Assembly (NCBI GenBank): GCA_963576565.1
Contig: OY755039.1
Location: 27,480,602 to 27,544,601 of the forward strand
Length of the DNA stretch: 64,000 bases
Reading direction: 5' to 3'
Origin: Aspidapion aeneum
Lineage: Eukaryota > Arthropoda > Insecta > Coleoptera > Brentidae
Part shown: in pieces, positions 43,622 through 53,930 of the stretch
How positions within the stretch are numbered: position 1 is the first letter of the stretch
How the letters are laid out: each line of letters opens with the position of its first letter
Made by a program: the position numbers and the translations under genes
The notes under the pieces: generated by a model
What the model saw: only the letters and a program-made list of their open reading frames with translations
Database searches by the model: none
Told to the model about the DNA's origin: nothing

Positions 43622-45214
43622 TTATGTTAAATGTATGTATGAATTAGCCATATTATCGGAGCAAGTGGCGTCCCATACTAATGGCCTACCCATATTCCAA
43701 GGAACTAAGGTTAGACCATCAGCTCTTTTTCCATCATTCCTGCAAACTCCTGAAGGCTCCAGCATAGCTGGAACGCCCGCGGAAACAAGTGCTCTTTTAA
43801 TAATGTTATTTAGGCTGCTGTGGCGAGACCACCTACCAGCGCTCTTGCGGCAAGAAAGGCCGTGATGCCCATTTGAAAGAACAGATTCACCACAAGAGCA
43901 GGTATGGGTCTCCCATACAGGTTGACCAGTGCGAAGAGCTATGGATATTCTAAAAGTTGTATCATCTAAATGTGTTCCCAGAGCGGAAGAAGGAAGACTA
44001 TTGAGCCATGCCCCACTTTCCTTTTCTTGAATTGCAATAAGACGAGGCTTTTTCAGTGGGTCACTAGATTCGGTTAAAATTTTGTCTATAAAAAAACTAC
44101 ATAATTTATCATCTAAATGCTTTTGTTTTGAAAAACTCTCTGACGAAAATTTGTATTCACATAAAGATTCGGAGGCTTGAGTTAAAACATTGTCGGAGGA
44201 ATTTTGAATAATAGGTGGAAGAATCGTATTAAGAAGATTAGATACATTTTTGCATGAAGCTATAAATGCCGAGAAACATAATGAAGTTATATCGCGAATG
44301 CCTAAACCTCCATATTTTGCTGGTAGTTTAGAAATGGACCATGAATCTGAACTAAATTTACAATTTGTTATATTCTCGGATATATCTTTTAGAGTTAAAT
44401 CATAATTATTTAAAAGATTTGGCTCTTTCCAGCAAGGGGTGCATCTAATAAGGTAAGTAACCCTTGGTATGGCGAAATAATTTTTAAGCAAAAAAAAGGC
44501 AGAGTGAGAACTTAAATTTTGTAAATTTGAAGAAAATCTTTTTAAGGTTAAAATTTTGTTTTGTAATTTAATTTTTAAACTATTTTTTCCTAAAGGGCTT
44601 CCTAAAAGTATAAGTTCTTCTTTTGAAACTATTTTAATTTCTGGGGCAATGGATATAAATTCGTCAAAGTGCGAAAGATCAAGACTAAAATTATTAAATG
44701 ATGAAATCATTGAAATCTCGCACTTTTTAAAGTTTACCTCCAAGCCAACTTTTAAGGAATTCTCGATTATGTATTTAAAATCATTTAAAACGGTAGGTAG
44801 GTCGTCGCAAAGAGAACGGTCGTCTAAATACCAAATGTTAAGGTCACTTTTTAATGATTTAATTATGGGATGTAAAGTTAAAGAAAACAAAGCTGGACCT
44901 AAAGGATCCCATTGCTGAACACCTCTTTGAAAAAGAATTGTCCTGTCATTAAAGGAAAGAAGTGATGGCTCATAGTAAGACTGTCTTATAAAGTTATAAT
45001 AATCAGGGATCAAATTTGAAACCTCGGCTAATAGAGAAGATCTTGAAAGCATATTGAATGCATTTAAAAAATCTATTTTTAACATAAATTTTGGAGTCTG
45101 ATGATCAAAAGAAATAAAGCGACGGGTGGCATGAACTACTCCCTCGATGCCAGATTTGGTGCCAAAACCCAATTGTATTGGCCTTAGATAGTTACCCATA
45201 AGATCACCTATTTT
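43622..45214 (-). pseudogene. R2-like element, RT core and restriction-like endonuclease
   Basis: The frame of 525 codons includes LRPIQLGFGTKSGIEGVVHA, KIDFLNAFNMLSR (motif A), GVQQWDPLGPALFSL (motif B, Trp replacing the usual Gly), NIWYLDDRSLCDD (motif C, YLDD intact) and LLGSPLG. The C-terminal part has CSCGESVLSNGHHGLSC (the CCHC motif) and KRADGLTLVPWNMGRPLVWD, which corresponds to the KRPDG...D core of the nuclease with Pro replaced by Ala. It ends at a TAA created by a shift in a T/A run at about 43615-43622. The true C-terminus is in another frame. Confidence 0.85.
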
Positions 45215-45290
45215 TAGCAGATTATCTTACCTACCAGTCTCCTAAGGGTGCAGCCTACAGCAATTGGGCGAATTCCCCCATCTTTTTTTC

Positions 45291-45692
45291 TTAACGTGCA
45301 AAGTGTTGCTCCAAAAAAACCGGCCGGATTTCATTGGGAAGTTTATCTTCAATAATTTTTTTAACAAATACCCCTAATGTTGTTATAAAATTGCTTGATG
45401 ACATGCCCAAATGATCATTGATCATATCCTTTAAATGCTTGGGTTTAAAAGAGTCCAGGCCCTCAGCAGAACCGGGTTTAAATGAATAAATTGCTTGTTT
45501 AATTTCTTGATCAAAAATTTCAGTACTAGTTGTGTTGCCTAAATATTCTGTTTTATTTTCATCCGGTAAGGGAGCTGAATGTTTTTCTTGAAGTTCTGTA
45601 AATGTAAAGTCATCATTTGAAGCTAATGTATCTTCGCTGCACAAAAGTCTTATTGCACCTTGAATGTCACCGTTTGATAGTTTTTGGTCCAC
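45291..45692 (-). pseudogene. R2-like element, linker and start of the RT
   Basis: Continues the protein after the frameshift: KLSNGDIQGAIRLLCSED, then AIYSFKPGSAEGLDSFKPKH (the GxAxGxDxxxPxH block that opens R2-type RTs) and LPNEIRPVFLEQHFAR. It stops at 45291. The next bases in other frames read KKDGGIRPIAVGCTLRRLVG, the following RT block, before two further stops, so this junction is also damaged. Confidence 0.8.
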
Positions 45693-46489
45693 TTTTTTGC
45701 TAAGTTAGAGTTTTTGTTTGATTTGCTTATATTTTTGGATTTTTGGGCATACTTCCTTGGTTTATATGTCTCGTACAAAGATGATATTGATAATTTATTA
45801 TTGTTTTGCCAAGTAGACAAGTTTCGCTTAACAAAAGAGGTGATTGATTTATCGTTATTTGATTTCTCGGGTACGCAAAGAGTGGCATATGGAAAAATTA
45901 AGAGTCTAAACCACGATAAGACAGAATTCTCCTGAACACATTTTCTTAATAAATCTGTGTATTCACAAGCAAAACAGTTTCTAGCGCTTTTAGGAATTCT
46001 CGACAAGATTGGTTTTTCTCTACGAAGCGAAGACAAAAAATCAGAAATTGAACTTGCACACACCTCAAAATCATTGTCTTCCGAAATAATTTCTTGAGTT
46101 TCTTCATGATGTTTGATTTTTATATGACGTTTTAAACCAATATCACCACAAAAGAACTTTTTACATTGAGGGCATTGTTTATTTTTGGTTAGTTGTTTTG
46201 ACGAATTGTTTGTTAAAGAGGGTTGTTCAGCATCTTCTTGGTTGAGGGATACTTGTGAATTTTCAATTGAACTTGATGAATCTGGAGAATAATTATATTT
46301 TGGTCTGAAGTAACGGCCTAATCTTGAAGTTATACCTGGAGATCCATTAAAAGTTGAGGGAAGTGTTGATGGAAAGTGGTTGCTTGCCTTTGTGTGTATT
46401 CTTCCATGATGAATTTTCAAACCATTTTGAGTAGAAAAACATTTTTCACATTTGGTGCATTTCAAATTTGACAACTTTTTTATCATCAA
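45650..46489 (-). pseudogene. R2-like element, N-terminal zinc-finger part
   Basis: The frame of about 279 codons starts near ATGATAAAAAAG. Residues about 10-32 form CTKCEKCFSTQNGLKIHHGR then IH (C-x2-C-x12-H-x4-H), and near residue 110 CPQCKKFFCGDIGLKRHIKI then KH is a second finger of the same type. In R2-type proteins these fingers bind the DNA target. The frame ends in AKKWTKNYQTVTFKVQ, which reads in the next frame as DQKLSNGDIQGAIRLLCSED, so a one-base shift near 45680 broke the original protein. Confidence 0.8.
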
Positions 46490-46500
46490 AATGTCAAATT

Positions 46501-46734
46501 AGCAGAACTTATTTTGAAATGATTTTCTTCTTTAAACTTGGTCTAAATTTTTTGTACTCGATGAATTTTCGATACTACGTACATTAAGGCAGACCGCTAG
46601 CGTGTTTTGATAATTTAATTATGTTTATAAACTTGTAAAAATTAAAAAAAAATATATAATAAAGTTTTGATGTCAGTCTGACAAATTGATTATTCTGTAG
46701 ATTTTTTATAAATTTTGTTCGAAACATCAAATTG
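46501..46734 (-). other. 5' region of the R2-like element or foldback interior
   Basis: No coding sequence. Contains ACCGCTAGCGTG and an A-rich tract; the exact element start was not found. Confidence 0.3.
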
Positions 46735-47080
46735 TGTTTCTTATCAAGTCCGAACGGTTATTGCCCGTCTCACGGAATATCCGTATTTTAAAACAGAATT
46801 GTTTTTTTTTATAAATGTGTAGCATACCGTTAGAAAGGTAATCACCTAGAGAAGTTTTTAAAAGAAAATGAAGTTCTCAAGTGTCGATACTTTCTTTAAT
46901 TTTTAGTTTTGAAATTGATTTTTCTTTTACAAAATCACTAATGTTTTCAATAAAAAACCTCGTATGTCCCTTTGGTACATAAATTTTAACAAATCTATTA
47001 ATTAGTTGAAGTAGCATAAGATTACAGAATTATAAAAAAATGGTGCTTTTCCAGACATTAATTAAAAGCTAGGGCGGCTA
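46735..47080. repeat. right arm of the foldback enclosing the R2-like element
   Basis: Reverse complement of 42795-43150. CGGAATATCCGTATTTTAAA, TTTTAAAAGAAAATGAAGTT, AAAAACCTCGTATGTCCCTT and ATTAATTAGTTGAAG mirror the left arm. Confidence 0.75.
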
Positions 47081-47217
47081 TAATTAGCACCTGTCGTTAT
47101 TTTCAATAAAGATAACAACACAACAGAGCGGTGCTGCGCCCTCGCAGAATAGAGGTAAGTGTAACAGACTGGCAAAAGGCCTGACCACAAGCAACCTATT
47201 ATGACAAGATGTCTTTT

Positions 47218-47420
47218 AGCTAAACTGGCTCTAATGGTAGACTGGGCTCGTCCGCTTTATAATCATAGGGCAGTGGGTTTCAATCCAAAGCCTGCCAGTA
47301 CAAACTCGAACCTGCTATCCGTTTGTGAATACAGATTCACCGATGGTAGAATAACGCCTGTCTCGGGAGAAGTTTGGGCATCAACAATGTAGGCAAAGTT
47401 TATGATCAATACAAGGCCGA
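47218..47420 (+). mobile_element. SINE-like unit with tRNA-derived head
   Basis: TGGCTCTAATGG at 47226-47237 fits the RNA polymerase III A box, and GGTTTCAATCC at 47276-47286 fits the B box with two mismatches. The 50-base spacing is right for a tRNA head. The stretch is less AT-rich than its surroundings. The anticodon arm and acceptor stem do not pair well, so it is not a functional tRNA. The end of the body is not defined, and no A-tail was seen. Confidence 0.45.
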
Positions 47421-47975
47421 GGTTCGGAAGTCATGATATGTGGATGGTCCCGTGTTAAAAGCGTAGATGGCGCAAGCACGGTAAAGAGCCCTCTTTTCGT
47501 TAAGGTGTATCAGGCAAAATTAAATCGTTCGTGATTTTGCTACAAATTTCATTGTAAAATTAATCGTTGGAAGTTTGAACTCAAAGCCATCGTAAATCGA
47601 GATGAAGAGTCTTCTAGCTAACATCCATTTTTTCTGAAAGATACATAATTTCTTAGTAACGCCCTCATGTCTGATGTCGAAATTGTAGTTTTTTACCATC
47701 AAATCTGTTAAAAGATACAAAAATCCAAACAGACAAATGAAGGTACAACCGGTCCAAAAATTTCTTGTTTAAAGTATCGCTCTATTTCCAGAACAAAGGT
47801 TGGCATGTGTTTGTATCCTCTAATTGTATGAGTGCTTTTGTCTGTTTTAATCAGGCCACGTCTCGGGGGTTGTCTATATTTTCGTTATGGTTACCCATCG
47901 TGGAAAGAGAGCTCTACTTTAAATAAACCTGGGCGCAAAGGGTTTATCTTTAACTTGTTTAAAAACATTACTTAC
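47421..47975. other. unassigned stretch
   Basis: No recognised feature. Confidence 0.2.
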
Positions 47976-47979
47976 TGTC

Positions 47980-48490
47980 TAGTAGTGTGTAAATATATGG
48001 AAATATAGGAAATATTAAAAAAATAAGAAAAAAGGGAATATTTATTTATCAAAATCATAACAACGGAAAACGCAAAAGGCTTATACATGAACAGAAATCA
48101 GGAATTAATTTTCAAACAAATCAACAGGTCAAATTTGTACAACACAAATCTCATTCTTCTCAAATACCAAATTGCAAATAATGCAAAGGACCTAAACTAT
48201 AAACATCAAGTGAAATTAAAGAAAGAAAAATAAGAGAAAAATTATTCTTCTCATTCTTGACACATTTACTAGTCGAGCAAGAGGCATATCTTCATCGCTG
48301 TCATCAGCATTACACTTAATAACATCGTCTTGCCAGTCTACTTCCTTAAAATCTTCAATAGTATCGGAAATAAAAATTGTTCTATAGTAAGCTAATGCTT
48401 ATATGAAAGATATTTCTTAAATATTTCCATTATTTTCAATAATCCGTTCGGAAATTTCCAATATTTCCATTTCCATTTACATCACTACTG
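47980..48490 (-). mobile_element. hAT-like deletion derivative
   Basis: The left end TAGTAGTGTGTAAATATATG followed by GAAATATAGGAAATATT is mirrored at the right, whose reverse complement reads CAGTAGTGATGTAAATGGAA then ATGGAAATATTGG. (C/T)AGTAGTG ends followed by repeated GGAAAT motifs are seen in insect hATs. No convincing 8-bp duplication was found. A short coding remnant lies inside on the minus strand. Confidence 0.45.
48230..48385 (-). pseudogene. acidic coding remnant, possible transposase tail
   Basis: The minus-strand frame reads ISDTIEDFKEVDWQDDVIKC, then NADDSDEDMPLARLVNVSRM. The acidic DSDEDMPLARL phrase is common near the ends of insect transposase-like proteins. With the surrounding TIRs it suggests the remnant of a hAT-type transposase, but no diagnostic domain remains. 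Confidence 0.35.
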
Positions 48491-48639
48491 GCTAATCAAC
48501 ATCGTACAATAGAGTAAATGTAAATGCATTGTAAATATTGAGTTAAATTTAATGATTATAAACCCCCTTCAAAAAACAAATATCTAAAAAAAAAACAGTT
48601 TTTAAAGCTGGTCAAGTAAAAAAGGTTTTGTTTCTCTTC

Positions 48640-48740
48640 TGTTTTTGCGTGGGTGGCTCGAAAGCTTATTCTCACGGAAGTCCAAGATCTAATAGACATC
48701 TATTAAGTGTTGACAGTTAACTGTTTCGTTCTTAAAACCT
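48640..48740. repeat. family X fragment
   Basis: GTCCAAGATCTAATAGACAT, then GTTGACAGTTAACTGTTTCG matches 19350-19420 and 42160-42215. Confidence 0.6.
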
Positions 48741-48969
48741 CTTTAGCATAAACTTGCTACACACAGTAAAATGTTCTTTTTGGGAATGCTTATTTATTAT
48801 AAATGCCCCTCTAACTTAGACCCTGCCCTGGTTTGTAGGTCAGCAAAATCTGTCAAATATATTTAACTATTTTTTCGCCAAATTTAAGAATCTTATTTTT
48901 TTTAAATCAAAAGAGATTAAATAGAAAATTTATTTCCTAGCAAAAAATGTAATTTAAACTTTTTATAAA

Positions 48970-49545
48970 ATTATAGTTTTATTAGGTTTAGGTTTTATCC
49001 AATTTTCTTAAAAACTAAGCTTTCTACGACAATATAAGTTATCTACTTTTGGGTGGATAATGAAATTTCCCTTTAAATGGTGTATCACGGCGCCCCTACA
49101 TCAAAAATTATCAAAGAAAACAATTTTGTGAAATTTTTCTAAAAACTAACGTCAGCAGGATAGAATAAGAAGTTATTTTTTTTTTTAAATAGATAAAATA
49201 TGTAACAAAAATTGATTATTTTGGTTATTTTTAAAAATTTATTTATATAAGTACGCCCCTGGAGACTTTATATGTGACATAAGCTTAACATTATATTGAA
49301 GCGTTAAAAAAAAATTATTGTCTACAATAAAGTGTTTTTTCCCAAGAAGTGTAGTTTTTGAGAAAATTTTGTTCTCCACAAAAAACTGTTGTTTGCAGTT
49401 TTCGATAAAAGGCTAGTTTTCGATAAAATTAAATAAAACAGAAAAAAAAAACAGGTATTTGAAGGTTTGGGGGGGATTTTCTCCGTCCCTGTTGATATCT
49501 AAAGTTGGCAACCGGGATATTCAGATTCAGCAAGGTCGAATTAGG
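48970..49545. repeat. second copy of the 260-1060 dispersed repeat
   Basis: Shared in order: TTTATCCAATTTTCTTAAAAACTAAGCTT, GTACGCCCCTGGA, TTGTCTACAATAAAGTGT, CTCCACAAAAAACTGTT, TTTTCGATAAAAGGCTAGTT and GATTTTCTCCGTCCCTG up to CAGCAAGGTCGAA. Same orientation as the first copy. Confidence 0.75.
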
Positions 49546-50225
49546 GGGAAATGGTCGGTTGCCAAAAAGTAATCAGAATTTTATATTTTTCGGATTTAAT
49601 TTTGATTTTATCATTCCATGCTAAATTTGAGAATTTGAAAGCAAAAACTAAACGATGGATTTTTGAAATTTATACACGGTTGTAAATATATTTAAGAGAA
49701 CTTTAAAGGCGATTAATTGGGTAAACTTTTTTAGCGTAAATAATTACAAGCCGGCAACACCGCGCGGGTTCGGTTCAAGCGCGGGGGCTGGAGGAATGTT
49801 TGTTTTAGGTGACGTCGGCCATGTTCATTGTGCGAAAACGTCCGTTGCCCTTCCTACGCGTTGTCTTTATCCTTAGTAAAGACGTATAAGTTTGTTTTGA
49901 TTTGGGGTAGGTCAGGAGGTAAAAAAGCCTTGTCGGTCGCGTGTCCATAATTTGTTGTTGTTTTCGTTTGTTTTCAAAATAGAAATAAATACGGTGGATT
50001 ATAAATGCAAATTTAAATATGTTGACATATGAACTTGGATAACAAATAAAATCTTTAGGGCCACATAGACCGGACCTAAACATTAACCAAAATTTTTGTG
50101 CAAGTAATGCAGAGGGCTGTTCCAAAAAAACTTATAATAGAAAATTTCAAAAAAGGATAATATAATGCTGAAAACTGGTTGTGTGGTTGTAAAAAAGAAA
50201 TGCTTTTTTTTGCTTTATTTGTCTT
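49546..50225. other. unassigned stretch
   Basis: Includes a locally GC-rich patch (49750-49860) with no coding signal I can identify. Confidence 0.25.
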
Positions 50226-50228
50226 ATT

Positions 50229-50645
50229 ATGAACAATCCACGATGTTATCCTGCGTGGGTGGCAAAGGGAATGTGTTATATCAAGCACTTTAGTGGAAAG
50301 TTAAAAAGACACAAAGTAAGTGCTACTCATTTAAATAACCACATAGAATTGTCTATGCTAGGCAAGACTGAGATTAGGTGCCAATTCAATAGTGCCTATA
50401 GGCAGAGAACATATTATGTTCTCTGACAATGCCTATGACAACATGTGTTGAATGTGAGCGCTCCTTTTCAAGGTTAAAGCGTATTAAAACATTTAGAATA
50501 TGTGAAAGTTGATTGAACGCTTTAGCTATATGTCAATTGAAAGAAAATTGTTGACTACGGACAACTTTAATGAACTTGTCGTTGAGCACGTTGCGCATGC
50601 AAAAAAAAGGCGAATGGACTTTATCTGTAAACAAATAAACTACAA
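50229..50645 (+). pseudogene. hAT transposase deletion relic: TTF-type finger fused to dimerisation domain
   Basis: The first frame (50229-50426) reads KHFSGKLKRHKVSATHLNNH then IELSMLGKTEIRCQFNSAYR, matching the TTF-type zinc-finger region of hAT proteins of the ZMYM/THAP12-like group (xHLSxKIxxHExSxxHxxNxxK and D(I/V)xxQLDxxYR). About 30 bases later (50431) the frame gives TTCVECERSFSRLKRIKTF, a TGA where Arg is expected, LNALAI, and after a frameshift MSIERKLL, DNFNELVVEHVAHAKKRRMD. The second half is the C-terminal hAT dimerisation region (CERSFSxLKxIKTxLRSTM...RLxGLALLSIE). The entire RNase-H-like catalytic core between them has been lost. Confidence 0.72.
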
Positions 50646-51119
50646 ACTACATCAAGTAGCTGCTTGTTTGTAAAATGCTAAAATAAAATTGTTTAGGTTA
50701 GTTCTTTTATCTCCTTTATTTGATATGTTTGTCGCGTCTCTATTTCTTTAAAATATGTCATACATACAGGGTCTCTACCTTGCCTATATCCCAGTCTCAC
50801 GTTGCTAAAAAACTCTTTTCTCCAATTTCTTGGCGGTGTTCATTTGTAATTTTTAGTTTGGTCATAAACGACCGAGATTTTGTAATTTTACCTTTATTAG
50901 ACACACAGACGCAAAAACCGATTTGTATTCGCTCCACATCCTACAAAGAAAGTGGGGTAAGTTTTGCCGCGGCAAGTTCGAAGTAGCTTTGAAAGGCTTT
51001 AATATTTTTAAAGCTATATGCAACCAAGTATACCGTTGATCTATAGAAATGAAGGCAAGGTAAAAAAAGTTCTGACAATTACACAGCAAAAAATTCTGGA
51101 ACAGATTACGAAGTGTATT
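50646..51119. other. unassigned stretch
   Basis: Nothing recognised. Confidence 0.2.
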
Positions 51120-52560
51120 ATATAAAAGGTTTTCTAAACACTTTTCGTAGGTACTCTTTTTTCTATGAGAGACTGGATGTTGTAAAATTGCTGAGATGAA
51201 AACTGCACAAAAAAATAGATGTGCTTATAATAGGCACTTATTCTTATTCTGACAGATTCGCATTAAAAACTGACAGTTGATTTTTCAAAATTGACATACC
51301 AAAGTCGAATTTATAAATCCAGTCGTTTATTTTCCATTAATAGTGGCGGCACTATTAATTCTGGCTCTTATAATACAAAAAGGCCTAATTTTGAAAGAAT
51401 ATAGCAGTTCTTATGACGCGAAAATGTCAGAACAGTGCCTGTCACAATTATTGCCTGGCTTTATTGCAATAGGTCCCTAATATTGAAACAAGAAGAACAG
51501 AATAAATAAGTTTTTTTTAAAGAAAAATTTGTGCTGCGTATTGAGAGTCTTGTTTTAGAAAAGACATAGCGCCCGCGACAGTTTGTTTTTGTTGACAATT
51601 TTATTTGATTATTTCACTGGGTATATTTATAGTTAGTTCTTGCTCAAAAGGTATTCTATTCACTTTTCTTACTCTTTATTCGTTGAGAGACTGGATATTG
51701 TAAAGTTGTTGAGATGAAAACTGTAGAAAAGAATAAATGAGTTTTCAAAAGTGGAGCTATTTTTTTAATAAAAATTTGTGCTGTATTGAGAGTCTTGTTT
51801 TAGAGAAGACATGGCGCCTGCGACAGACTGTTTTTGTTGACAATGTTATTTGATTATTTCACTATGTATATTTATAGTTCCTTCATGCTCAAAAGGTTTT
51901 CTACCCAATTTTCGCACACTTTATTCTTGAGATGAAAACTGCAGAAAAGAATACATGAGTTTTCAAAAGTCGAGCAATTTTTTTAATAAAAATGTGTGCT
52001 GTGTATTGATTGAGATTTGTTTTAGATGAAACATAGCGCCCGCGACAGTTTGTTTTTGTTAACAATATTATTTGATTATTTAACTATGTATATTTATAGT
52101 TAGTTCATGCTCAAAAGGTTTTCTATCCACTTCTCGTATTCTTTATTATTATAAGAGACTGGATGTTGTAAAATTGTTGAGATAAAAACTGCAGAAAAGA
52201 ATAAACGAGTTGTCAAAAGTTGAGCAATTTTTTAAATAAAAATTTCTGCTTTGTATAGTTTTGTATTGTTTTAGATAAAACATAGCGCCCGCGACAGTTT
52301 GTTTTTGTTGACAGTTTTATTTGATTATTTCACTAGGTATATTTATAGTTAGTTCATGCTCAAAAGGTTTTCTATCCACTTTTTGTACTTTATTATTCTA
52401 TAAGGGAAAACTGCAGAAAAAAATAAAAGAGTTTTCAAAAATTGAGAAATTTTTTAAATAAAAATTTGTGCAGTGTATAAAGAGTTTTGTTTGAGATGAA
52501 ACATAGCGCCCGCGACAGTTTGTTTTTGTTGACAATTTTATTTGATTTTTTCACTAGGTA
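51120..52560. repeat. satellite-like tandem array, about 220-250-bp unit
   Basis: Five clear units marked by CATAGCGCCCGCGACAGTTTG (or close variants) near 51566, 51810, 52031, 52281 and 52503, plus a partial unit at 51120-51240. Other constant blocks are TGTTGACAATTTTATTTGAT, CTCAAAAGGTTTTCTA, GAGACTGGATGTTGTAAA and GATGAAAACTGCAGAAAAGAAT. The array runs directly into the next array at 52561. Confidence 0.85.
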
Positions 52561-53930
52561 CATACCAGGTGATTCACCATAAAGGCCCACCCTTTTAATT
52601 ATTTAATTATGGTGCACCGTTAAAAAAATTCGAGGAACGAAGTTTAAGACTATTTCAAATCGATTGGCCTCAAATTTGACCTGCGTGAGGTCATAAATCC
52701 AAGATTGCGATTTTTCCCAGGTTTTCGTCACAAACTTTTGGTTTTAACTTTTGCCACATCAAATAGAGAAAAATCATATATGTTATGATTTGTTCGCAAT
52801 AGAACAGCAATTTATTTGTGGTTCTAACAAGCTTTATATCTTAAGAACTAAAAAAGATATTGTTATTTTTTTAAATATTCCAAAATTTATAAAAATTCTA
52901 GATTTTTTACAAACTTTGGCTTATAACTTTTGCTAATTTTTTTTTACAAAAAAACTGTAAATAGGTTTTTTGTTTGCAAAAGAGCATTAACTAATGTAGC
53001 AAAGAATTTAGCTTCATATGTTAAAAATAAACAAATTATCTTTGTTGGCTTATCAGATATGAACCTAAGTTCTTTACTATATTCATCACATTCATTCATC
53101 TCTTGCAAAAATAACTTTATTTACAGTTTTTTGTTTAGCTAACTTAGCCAAAGTTTGTAAAAATATTAAAAATGCCGCCATTCCATTTTTTATTTATGAT
53201 GTCATATAGGCCCTCCTACTCAAATTTGAGGCAAACATCTGGCGACTTAACCTGGAGTATTCCATCATCAATCGATCGAGGATAGTCTTCAACTAATTTT
53301 TTTAATATTTAAATAAATAACAATATCTTTTATTAAAAACTTTATTACTAAAACGACAATTCTATTGTTGTTCTATTGGAAACAAACCACAACTCAAACA
53401 ATTTTTCTGTAAAATTGATATGGAAAAAGTTAAAAGCAAAAGTTTGTGAAAAAACATGGAAAAAAAAATTGCAATCTTGCATATATATGCGACGTCACAC
53501 AGGCGCTCTTGCGCTCTTACTCAAATTTCAGGTAAACACTAGGCGACGTATAATTGAGTGATTCATAACCAATCGATTTGCGGTAGTCTAATTTTTTCTT
53601 CCTATAATTTTTGTTTTTTGGGTAAAGTTTATCATTTATCCACTGTCTTACTTGGCGTTATATTGCAAATAAAAAACGTATTAATAGTTTTTTCTGGAAA
53701 ACTTATTTAGAAAAAGTTATAAGCCAAATTTTGAGAAAAAACATAAAAAAAGCCGCCATCTTGGATTTATGACGTCCCACCGGCCCTCCTACTAAAATTG
53801 GAGGCAAACACCCGATGACTTAAAATTGTGTGATCTACTGACAATCGATCTAGGGTAGATTAAAAAATCTTTCACAACTATCTCACGGGATACCAAAGGC
53901 CACTCAACTATGGCTAGCCCTCAACTATAT
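52561..53930. repeat. tandem array, about 290-bp unit, shared with the 1.5-4.5 kb foldback
   Basis: Units carry GCCGCCATCTTGGATTTATG, CCTCCTACTCAAATTGGAGG followed by CAAAC, a GGCGACTTAAAATTGTGTGA block and an AATCGATC(T/G)AGG block. Good copies begin near 53172, 53469 and 53752, with a more diverged one from 52630. CAAACTTTGGCTTATAACTT sits between them. The same units form the inverted arms at 1510-1960 and 3840-4500. Confidence 0.8.

Larger units (their letters stand above)
43192..46500 (-). mobile_element. R2-like non-LTR retrotransposon with restriction-like endonuclease (decayed)
   Basis: Minus-strand element lying between the two foldback arms. Protein order is two C2H2 zinc fingers, RT, then a CCHC motif and a restriction-like endonuclease, the architecture of the R2/R4/NeSL/Utopia lineage. 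The 3' end is an A run (seen as TTTTTTTTTT at 43196-43205). At least four frameshifts or stops separate the parts described below. Elements of this lineage often insert at specific genes; here the surroundings are a foldback repeat, not a recognisable rRNA or snRNA gene. Confidence 0.85.

Noticed and set aside
43622..45199. Treating the 525-codon frame as an intact gene
   Set aside because: The N-terminal part, the RT opening and the C-terminus lie in other frames. Motif B has Trp for Gly and the nuclease motif has Ala for Pro, so it is a decayed element.
51120..53930. CRISPR-like array
   Set aside because: The units are 220-290 bases, all AT-rich and diverged, with no short constant repeat and spacer alternation. 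The context is eukaryotic.
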